The position numbers and the translations under genes are program-made. Under the pieces are notes generated by a model, which was given only the letters and a program-made list of their open reading frames with translations, was not told the origin of the DNA and made no database searches. Source: Hyphomonadaceae bacterium UBA1001 (GTDB taxonomy: Bacteria > Pseudomonadota > Alphaproteobacteria > Caulobacterales > Aquidulcibacteraceae). From it: DNA of 21,201 nucleotides. How positions within the stretch are numbered: position 1 is the stretch's first letter; each line of letters begins with the position of its first letter. Where the stretch lies: NCBI GenBank assembly GCA_002291875.1, contig DBAV01000254.1, positions 1 through 21,201 of the forward strand. Reading direction: 5' to 3'. Positions 15,603 to 21,201 of the stretch are shown piece after piece.

Positions 15603-16278
15603 GCTGAAAGCCTTCGGAACAGAAAAGCGCCTGCCAGCGACTGGCCTTGGCAGTGGTCTCGAACACCTTGCCTGCGCGTGCCTGCAATGCCGAACGCAAG
15701 GCCTTGACGGTTTGGCGTTCGCGAGGGCGCTCGGCATCGTCCAGGATCAAAAACCAGTCTTCGGCCAGCCAGTCCACCAGGGTGACGGCCCCGCGGCGTC
15801 CTGCGCTGGACCGACCGCGCGGCCCGTCGATGATGATGAGGTCAAAGCGGCGGCCGCGCAGGGCTTCGGCGCCGGTGTCGTAGAAGGCTGCCCCTGCGCC
15901 GTGTTGGCCATTGCTGACCAGCGGCCCGGCCACGATCTCGTGCAGCACCCGATCCTGGATCCATCCCGCCCAGGCCGGGTCGTCCTCCAGGGTCACGATC
16001 TCAAGCGGGCGAACCTTGCGCGACCAGGCGTCGAGCAGCAGCGTGGTCTGCCCCGCGCCGCACTCGAGCACGCGCCGCACCGGGAGGTCCTCGAGTGCCC
16101 GCAATACCAGATACAGGAGCGCAGGGCTGGCCGCGCCGCCGAACGGTGCCAGTGGCAGGTCGATGCCGTGGCGTGCCATGCTGCGCTGGGCGACGTCCCA
16201 GAACAGCAGCTCGCGCCACGCCCGTCGATCGGGCCGTGCAATCAGGTTGCCCAGCCGCGTTCCGAACTCCGAAATCAT
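15583..16278 (-). CDS. SAM-dependent methyltransferase-like protein
   Basis: This 231-residue protein has a class I methyltransferase-like core: RRVLECGAGQTTLLL (about 68-82) fits motif I with its glycine loop, an acidic residue follows at LEDD (97-100), and LIIIDGPRG (about 147-155) is the strand 4 region. It also has W-rich segments at both ends. Substrate is unknown, and relation to glycan-modifying enzymes is only suggested by neighbours. AGGGGAG lies 5 bases before the ATG at 16278, so the start is well supported. It follows rmlD by 27 bases and overlaps the start of chrA by 20 bases. Confidence 0.8.
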   Translation of the reverse strand: MISEFGTRLGNLIARPDRRAWRELLFWDVAQRSMARHGIDLPLAPFGGAASPALLYLVLRALEDLPVRRVLECGAGQTTLLLDAWSRKVRPLEIVTLEDDPAWAGWIQDRVLHEIVAGPLVSNGQHGAGAAFYDTGAEALRGRRFDLIIIDGPRGRSSAGRRGAVTLVDWLAEDWFLILDDAERPRERQTVKALRSALQARAGKVFETTAKASRWQALFCSEGFQRARWFV

Positions 16279-16305
16279 CGCGGCTCCCCTGTCGCCTGCT
16301 GGCGC

Positions 16306-17142
16306 CTATGCCCCGCCGAGGTGGCGTTGCGCAATCGCGCGTGCAGTCGGTTCCACGTCCCTCCGCCAGTCCTCGCCATCGGTTTCGACCGCCAGCACGC
16401 TGCACAGGGGCCGGGGCGCGAGGGCCGGAAAATCGGCAAGGCACCCGCGCGCAGGCTCGCCAAGATCAAGGCCCATGGCGCGCCAGACCTCGATGAACGC
16501 CTTCGCATAGTCAAAACGCGTTGCCGGCGGGCCACCGCCCAGATGCATGATGTCGGCCTGTCTGGGCCTTGCCAGCCGCACGAGCACCTGTCGCGCAGTC
16601 TGGTACACCGAAGTGGGTCGGCTGATCTGGTCGGCCGCGAGGCGCAGATTGCCGCCGCGCGCCCATGTGAACAGGCGGTCGGGAAAGCTGCCTGCGGCAT
16701 CATCGAACAGCCACGAGACGCGCGCCACCTCGCCGCCTGCGGCCAGAACCTCTTCCTCGCCAGCGGCCTTGCTTGCGCCATAGGTCTGGATCGGTGCGCG
16801 GGCCGCCTCAGTTCTGATCGGCTCGGGGGTTTGTGCGCTGAACACATAATCGGTCGAGATGTGGATCAGACGCACGTCGCGCTCGGCACAGGCGCGTGCC
16901 AGCGTGCCAGCGCCCGTGCCATTGACGCGGTGGGCATGTTCGGGGTCGCGTTCACACGCATCCACGTCAGTCATGGCCGCGCAATTGATCAGCGCCGCCG
17001 GCCTGAAACGCTCGAGCGCTGCAATCACCGATGCGCTGGCGGTGATGTCGAGCGTGTCGCGGCCCAGGGCCATGACGTCCGCGCTGGCCAGCGCGATCGC
17101 GCGACCGAGGCGACCCTGGCCACCAGCCACAAGGATGGTCAC
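16306..17142 (-). CDS. rmlD: dTDP-4-dehydrorhamnose reductase
   Basis: RmlD carries out the last step of dTDP-L-rhamnose synthesis, the NADPH-dependent reduction of dTDP-4-dehydrorhamnose. The 278-residue protein has the nucleotide-binding GGQGRLG (7-13), NCAAMTDVDACE, STDYVF with T97, and Y121-x3-K125, all expected for RmlD. The start is a GTG at 17142 that overlaps the rmlC stop as GTGA. An upstream in-frame extension would run into rmlC and lacks a plausible start. It is paired with rmlC, while rmlA and rmlB are not in the window and must lie elsewhere if the pathway is complete. Confidence 0.95.
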   Translation of the reverse strand: MTILVAGGQGRLGRAIALASADVMALGRDTLDITASASVIAALERFRPAALINCAAMTDVDACERDPEHAHRVNGTGAGTLARACAERDVRLIHISTDYVFSAQTPEPIRTEAARAPIQTYGASKAAGEEEVLAAGGEVARVSWLFDDAAGSFPDRLFTWARGGNLRLAADQISRPTSVYQTARQVLVRLARPRQADIMHLGGGPPATRFDYAKAFIEVWRAMGLDLGEPARGCLADFPALAPRPLCSVLAVETDGEDWRRDVEPTARAIAQRHLGGA

Positions 17143-17720
17143 GCGAACACCTGGCCCAACTGATGCAGACGGGGCCACTGGCGGTCGCGCGCATTTATTT
17201 CCAGCGCTTCGGCCGGCCCCAGGTCCATCAGCGCCAAGGCAGGGTCATCCCACGCCAGCCCCCCCTCGCTTTCGGGTGCATAGGGATGATTGACCCGGTA
17301 CCGGACCCGGGTGTCCGGCTCGAGCGTCACAAAGCCGTGCGCAAACCCTTTCGGCACGAAGATGCTGCCAGCGACGGGGTCCAGATGCAGCCGGGTGACC
17401 TGCCCGAAGCCGGGCCCTGGACGCAGATCCACCATCAGGTCCTCGATCCGTCCCGCATCAACGCTGAGCAGCTTGGCCTGGGCGTGGGGCGGGCGCTGGA
17501 AGTGCAGGCCACGCAAGGTCCGAACCGCTATGGAATGGCTCACATTCTCCTGGACCGGCACGAAGGCGGGCAGGCCCTGCGCGCGCCATGTCTCTTCGAA
17601 CCAGCCGCGCGCATCCGCGTGGCGCCGCGGGCGAAGCAGCAAAGGCCCGTCCGGCCCGGCAAGCGGCACAATCTCCATGGGCGGGCCATGCCGCGCCCGC
17701 ATCACCGAGGCAAGTCGCAT
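17139..17720 (-). CDS. rmlC: dTDP-4-dehydrorhamnose 3,5-epimerase
   Basis: RmlC epimerises the dTDP-sugar intermediate before RmlD. The cupin-fold protein of up to 193 residues has catalytic H73 in RGLHFQ, K83 in AKLL, PKGFAHGF, and a tyrosine in the VRYRV strand. All are typical of the family. Three in-frame ATGs are possible (17720, 17702, 17678). The usual family N-terminus begins near the third, and none has a strong ribosome-binding site, so the exact start is uncertain. The gene diverges from the BON lipoprotein gene over only 39 bases if the first ATG is used. It overlaps rmlD by GTGA. Confidence 0.94.
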   Translation of the reverse strand: MRLASVMRARHGPPMEIVPLAGPDGPLLLRPRRHADARGWFEETWRAQGLPAFVPVQENVSHSIAVRTLRGLHFQRPPHAQAKLLSVDAGRIEDLMVDLRPGPGFGQVTRLHLDPVAGSIFVPKGFAHGFVTLEPDTRVRYRVNHPYAPESEGGLAWDDPALALMDLGPAEALEINARDRQWPRLHQLGQVFA

Positions 17721-17759
17721 GCTTACCCAAGTTTAACCGTGATCGGCGAAGAGGGGGAC

Positions 17760-18443
17760 ATGAAGACACCGGTTTGCGTCCTCCTTGCCATGGCGGCAAT
17801 GCCGCTGGTTTCGGGTTGTGCCACAGCCGTCGTCGCCGCGGCGGCGGGCACTGGCCTCATGGTCGCGCAGGATCGTTCCGTGGGCGCGGGCCTCGATGAC
17901 CATGCCGCGTTCGTCGAACTGAAGGCACGCCTTCTGGCGGCGGACAATGCCGCGTTCCGCCATGTCGACCTCCAGGTCAATGAAGGTCTGGTGGTGATGT
18001 CCGGCGTCGTGCCGACCGCCGAGCATCGCGCCCAGGCCGAACAGATCGCATGGGGGCTCGAGCAGGTCACCGATGTCGGCAACGAAATCGATATCGGTGT
18101 GCCGGGCGGGGTGTTGCGGACGGCGGCCGACGAGCTGATCGAAAGCCAGATCGTGTCGCGGCTGATCGCCGACAACACGGTCAAGGGCATCAATTTCGTG
18201 GTCACCGCGCACAATGGCGAAGTGTATCTCACCGGCTATGCGCGGACCCAGGCCGAGCTGGATCGGGTGGCACTGATCGCCAGCCATGTCCGCGGCGTGA
18301 CGCGGGTGGTGTCCTACATGAATGTGCGTCCCGACCGCACCCATGCCACCATGGCCCGGCCTGCAGGTCCGGCACCGGGTTCTGCGCCGGTCACGACGGC
18401 GGGCGAGTCTGCATCGCCGTCGCTCCTTGTGCCCGCAAGCTGA
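17760..18443 (+). CDS. BON-domain outer-membrane lipoprotein (DolP-like)
   Basis: This 227-residue lipoprotein has a clear signal and lipobox (LVSGC, Cys20), followed by two BON domains (about 48-114 and 126-190) and a Pro/Ala/Ser-rich tail. The two-BON lipoprotein layout matches DolP/YraP and related proteins that bind phospholipid and protect outer-membrane integrity. A role in envelope stress is likely by family, not proven here. GAGGGGG lies 2 bases from the ATG at 17760. The 3' end overlaps the convergent DUF423 gene by 53 bases. It diverges from rmlC across a short gap that must hold both promoters. Confidence 0.93.
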   Translation: MKTPVCVLLAMAAMPLVSGCATAVVAAAAGTGLMVAQDRSVGAGLDDHAAFVELKARLLAADNAAFRHVDLQVNEGLVVMSGVVPTAEHRAQAEQIAWGLEQVTDVGNEIDIGVPGGVLRTAADELIESQIVSRLIADNTVKGINFVVTAHNGEVYLTGYARTQAELDRVALIASHVRGVTRVVSYMNVRPDRTHATMARPAGPAPGSAPVTTAGESASPSLLVPAS

Positions 18444-18798
18444 GCGCTGCGACGGCCGCGAAGACCCATCCCGCCAGCATCAGCAATCCGCCCAAAGGCG
18501 CAGTGGCGCCCAGCCAGGACGGCCCGCCGATCGCCAGCCCATAAAGCGCGGCCGAGAACACCCACGCGCCTGCACCCAGCAATAGGGCCGATACCCGACC
18601 GGCCCTCATGGCACCAAGGCCGGCAAGTACGGCCAGCGCAGCGGCCGCATGGATCAGAGCATAGAGCGTTGCGGTGTTCCACAGCGCCTGGCCGCGGGCA
18701 TCGAGCTGCCCCTCAAGCAGGTGCGCGCCAAAGGCGCCGCAAGCCACACCGGAAAAACCCAGCGTGGCCGCCAGCAGCGCTGCAACCCACCGTGTCAT
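18391..18798 (-). CDS. DUF423 family inner-membrane protein
   Basis: This 135-residue protein has about four membrane segments (near 4-22, 45-63, 70-90 and 99-122). It carries the family pattern GAFGAHLLEGQLDARG followed by WNTATLYALIHAAA and LYGLAIGGPSWLGATAPLGGLLMLAGW, as in DUF423 proteins related to YgdD. The function is unknown. It begins with ATG overlapping the rsmE stop (ATGA) and so is coupled to rsmE. Its last 53 bases are antisense to the end of the BON lipoprotein gene. Confidence 0.93.
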   Translation of the reverse strand: MTRWVAALLAATLGFSGVACGAFGAHLLEGQLDARGQALWNTATLYALIHAAAALAVLAGLGAMRAGRVSALLLGAGAWVFSAALYGLAIGGPSWLGATAPLGGLLMLAGWVFAAVAALSLRAQGATAMQTRPPS

Positions 18799-19526
18799 CG
18801 CACCACCACAGGCAGTGCACGCATCAGCGCAAGCCCGACATAGGCGGCCGTATCCGCCCGCAGGATGGCCCGGCCCAACGACACCGCCTGGATGGCGGGA
18901 TGGGCGGCCAGTTGCTGACGTTCTTCGGGTGCAAATCCGCCTTCCGGACCGATCAGAATGCCATGGGCACGCCGGTTTGCTGAAAGCAGGTGCGCCGCCA
19001 GCGCCGGTGCGCCGGCATCGCCTTCATCCGCCCACAGCACGGGGCCATCCGGCGTTTCGGCCGAGAGGCGCGTCAACAGGTCTTCGAGGGACAGCAGCGG
19101 CCCGAGCGCGGGTATGTCCATCCGCCCGCACTGCTCGGCGGCCTCGGTCGCGCGCGCCAGAAGCCGCTCGGCATTGATCCGGCGAACCACGGTGCGCCGG
19201 GTCAGCACGGGCTGGATCGCCGCCACCCCCAATTCGGTCGCCTTTTCGATCACCGTGTCCCACCGGTCTCCGCGGATCGGGGCGGCGTAGAGAGTGAATT
19301 CGCCCGGCGGGCCTGGAGTTGCGGTCTGGTCCTGGGCTTTCAGCGTCACCGTGCGACGCGAGGTCTGAACAACGATCGCCCGCCACTCGCCGTCGCGGGC
19401 ATTGAACACCTTGATGGCATCGCCGGGGCGCAGCCGAAGCACATTGGCAACATAATGCGAGCGCGCCGCATCCAGCGCCAGTTCGGCCCCTGCGGACAGC
19501 GGCGTGCTCAGGTGCAGACGCTGCAT
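18795..19526 (-). CDS. rsmE: 16S rRNA (uracil-1498-N3)-methyltransferase
   Basis: RsmE methylates U1498 in helix 44 of 16S rRNA, using S-adenosylmethionine and a SPOUT knot fold. The 243-residue protein has the N-terminal PUA-like domain (R-x-HYVANVLRLRPGD), EKATELG (94-100), EQCGR (131-135), GPEGGF (193-198), and the knot motif LGRAILRADTA (217-227). All expected motifs are present. The ATG at 19526 overlaps the upstream oxidoreductase stop (TGATG), and the stop overlaps the DUF423 gene start (ATGA), so it is the middle gene of a coupled run. Confidence 0.97.
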   Translation of the reverse strand: MQRLHLSTPLSAGAELALDAARSHYVANVLRLRPGDAIKVFNARDGEWRAIVVQTSRRTVTLKAQDQTATPGPPGEFTLYAAPIRGDRWDTVIEKATELGVAAIQPVLTRRTVVRRINAERLLARATEAAEQCGRMDIPALGPLLSLEDLLTRLSAETPDGPVLWADEGDAGAPALAAHLLSANRRAHGILIGPEGGFAPEERQQLAAHPAIQAVSLGRAILRADTAAYVGLALMRALPVVVR

Positions 19527-20515
19527 CAGGGCGCCAACTCGTCCATCACGATCACCGCCTTGCCCACGACCGCGCGATCACGGAGCGCGACCAGCGCGTC
19601 GCGGGCATGCTCGAGCGAAAAGGTCTTCCACACCAGCGGTCGCAGATGACCAGCCTGGGCAAGCTCCTCGATCGCCTTGATGTTTTCGCGTCCACGGCCG
19701 GGGAATTGACGGCCATATTCGCCCGCGCGCACGCCGATGACCGCAAAACCCTTGATCAGCGGCATGTTGGCCGCGATCGTGGGAATGACGCCAGAGGCAA
19801 ACCCGACCACCATCAACCGGCCGTCGAAGGCGATGCAGCGCACGCTTTCGTCAAACACCGCCCCCCCGACAGGATCGACCACCACGTCTGCACCCCTGCC
19901 CTGGGTGAGATCTTTCACGGCATCGCGAAAGCCCGAGGACGCCAGGACATGGTCAAAGCCGCGCTGGTGCAGGACGTCGCGTTTTGCCGCAGATGAGGCG
20001 GTGGCGATCACGCGGGCGCCCAGATGCCTTGCCAGGTCTGCTGTCGCAAGGCCGACACCGCCGGTCGCGCCGTGCACCAGCACCGTCTCGCCCGGTTGCA
20101 GGTGCGCACGCCGGACAAGCGTCACCCATGCTGTCAGGGTCGCAGCGGGAAGGCATGCTGCCTCAAACGCCGACAGGTGGTCGGGCCTGCGCATCAGTCC
20201 CGACGCCGGACAGACGCACCAGTCCGCGAATGCGCCCAGCCTGGCCCCGCCGAACACCGCATCATCGACAGACCACGCCGTCACGCCCGGCCCGAGTGCG
20301 GCGATGCGGCCTGCCACGTCCATGCCCGGCACGAAGGGAAGAGGCGGGCGAAACTGATACTTGCCCTGACACATCAGCAGGTCGGGGAAGTTTGCCGAGG
20401 CCGCCTCGACCCTGACGAGCACCTCGCCCGGACCGGGCGTGGGCACGTCCAGCCCATGCTGGACGACAACTTCGGACAGGTCATCGCCCAGGGCGCGGCA
20501 GACCAGGGCGCGCAA
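19526..20515 (-). CDS. NADPH:quinone oxidoreductase-type MDR dehydrogenase
   Basis: This 329-residue protein belongs to the quinone oxidoreductase branch of the medium-chain dehydrogenase family. The N-terminal substrate domain has PGPGEVLVRVEAAS, and the cofactor domain has HGATGGVGLA (about 148-157). The structural zinc cysteine cluster of alcohol dehydrogenases is absent, as expected for this branch. The start is most likely a TTG at 20515, with GGAG 9 bases upstream and the hydrolase stop two bases before it. The matching family N-terminus begins MRALV. A longer frame would lie inside the hydrolase gene. Physiological substrate unknown. Confidence 0.93.
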   Translation of the reverse strand: MRALVCRALGDDLSEVVVQHGLDVPTPGPGEVLVRVEAASANFPDLLMCQGKYQFRPPLPFVPGMDVAGRIAALGPGVTAWSVDDAVFGGARLGAFADWCVCPASGLMRRPDHLSAFEAACLPAATLTAWVTLVRRAHLQPGETVLVHGATGGVGLATADLARHLGARVIATASSAAKRDVLHQRGFDHVLASSGFRDAVKDLTQGRGADVVVDPVGGAVFDESVRCIAFDGRLMVVGFASGVIPTIAANMPLIKGFAVIGVRAGEYGRQFPGRGRENIKAIEELAQAGHLRPLVWKTFSLEHARDALVALRDRAVVGKAVIVMDELAP

Positions 20516-20517
20516 GC

Positions 20518-21201
20518 CTAGAGGCTCCGAAGCATGATCGCGGTTTCCGTCGCGATCTGGCGACACGCCCGGTCCGCTGCGGGCACGGCGCCTGTGAAAG
20601 CCGTGAAGCCGTGGCAAAGGCTGTAATAGACGCGCACCACCGTGCGGACCCCGGCCGCCTGCAGCCTGTCCGCATAAGCCGTGCCCTGGTCGACCAGCGG
20701 ATCGAAGCCGGCCATGTAGACAAGGGCAGGGGCCAGCCCGGAATGGTCCGTCGCGCGCAGAGGCGAGAGCCCCGCATCAGCCGGATCACGCCCCTGGGGC
20801 AGATAATTTGCCATGAAGAACGCCATGGTCTGCGAGGTGAGGGGAAAACTCTCGCCGTAATCGGTCATCGAAGGTGCGGTGCTGGCCAGGTCCGTCGCCG
20901 GATAGATCAGCAGCTGGGCGACCGGCTGTGCACCCGCGCGCGCCTTCTGGTCCAGGCACAGGCGCGCAGCGAAGTTGCCACCCATCGAGTCGCCGCCAAC
21001 CGCGGCAACCCCCGGCCGCGCACCCATCATTGCCGCATTGGCGCAGGTCCAGCGCCACGCCGCCACGCAGTCTTCATAGCCCGCCGGGTCGGGGTGCTCG
21101 GGTGCCAGGCGGTAATCGACCGAGATGACGGGCCCTCGCGTGGCCGCGGCCAGCATCGTGCAGAACGCGTGGCACGTCCCCAGCCCGCCGACCACCCCGC
21201 C
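20518..21201 (-). CDS. Alpha/beta hydrolase, hormone-sensitive lipase family, N-terminus cut
   Basis: The visible 227 residues carry the HSL-family pattern. A sequence resembling the oxyanion-loop tail (GGVVGGLGTCHAF) starts at the window edge, so the HGGG motif lies just at or beyond it. SVDYRLAPEHP, the nucleophile elbow GGDSMGG, an aspartate in GFDPLVDQG, and a histidine in CHGF form the expected catalytic triad. The methionine within the GDSMGG elbow replaces the more common alanine. It likely hydrolyses a short-chain ester, but the substrate cannot be assigned. It is upstream of the quinone oxidoreductase gene with a two-base gap, so both may be co-transcribed. Confidence 0.92.
   Translation of the reverse strand, partial: GGVVGGLGTCHAFCTMLAAATRGPVISVDYRLAPEHPDPAGYEDCVAAWRWTCANAAMMGARPGVAAVGGDSMGGNFAARLCLDQKARAGAQPVAQLLIYPATDLASTAPSMTDYGESFPLTSQTMAFFMANYLPQGRDPADAGLSPLRATDHSGLAPALVYMAGFDPLVDQGTAYADRLQAAGVRTVVRVYYSLCHGFTAFTGAVPAADRACRQIATETAIMLRSL

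Noticed and set aside
15352..17163. 603-codon open frame on the plus strand opposite chrA, methyltransferase and rmlD
   Set aside because: The opposite strand holds three genes with clear motifs, and this frame has none.
17723..17737. TTAC and TTAA near the BON lipoprotein as a CtrA box
   Set aside because: The two halves are separated by 6 bases rather than 7, so spacing does not fit the consensus.
1..21201. CRISPR arrays, tRNA or rRNA genes, insertion sequences
   Set aside because: I saw no repeated spacer-like units, cloverleaf sequences or transposase motifs.

Overview
This is a GC-rich, gene-dense window that looks like chromosomal DNA of an alphaproteobacterium. The evidence is a flagellar assembly regulator of the FliX family, a DksA that has lost three of the four zinc-finger cysteines, a DUF2244 membrane protein divergent from nth, and a near-match to a CtrA box. 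I cannot fix the order or genus from sequence alone. I found no rRNA, tRNA, CRISPR array, insertion sequence or phage module.

Left part (1-4634): a truncated repeat-rich lipoprotein and a DUF2244 membrane protein on the minus strand; nth (endonuclease III) on the plus strand; then, on the minus strand, an unknown secreted protein, dksA with a well-formed sigma70-type promoter, and an isolated fliX. A small TspO-like membrane protein diverges from fliX.

Centre (4694-14310): rimO, a LysM membrane protein, queG and mtgA run on the plus strand. Together they cover ribosome modification, cell envelope, tRNA modification and murein synthesis. A tightly coupled TRAP transporter (dctP-dctQ-dctM, minus strand) converges on mtgA. 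Its binding protein looks like a Tat-exported lipoprotein. A short-chain dehydrogenase and an SH3 + peptidase M15 protein follow on the plus strand.

Right part (14307-21201): a minus-strand run rmlC-rmlD-methyltransferase-chrA mixes dTDP-rhamnose synthesis (without rmlA or rmlB here) with a chromate transporter. A divergent BON-domain lipoprotein follows. The window ends in a minus-strand run of alpha/beta hydrolase (cut by the window edge), quinone oxidoreductase, rsmE and DUF423 protein.

The genome is compact. Stop and start codons interlock repeatedly (GTGA three times, ATGA once, TGATG once), and convergent genes share stop-codon bases (CTAG and CTAA). Most genes are ordinary housekeeping. 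I do not see a clearly new multi-gene system. The best leads are the repeat lipoprotein, the strong hairpin touching the queG start, the dksA leader, and the mixed rhamnose/chromate run.
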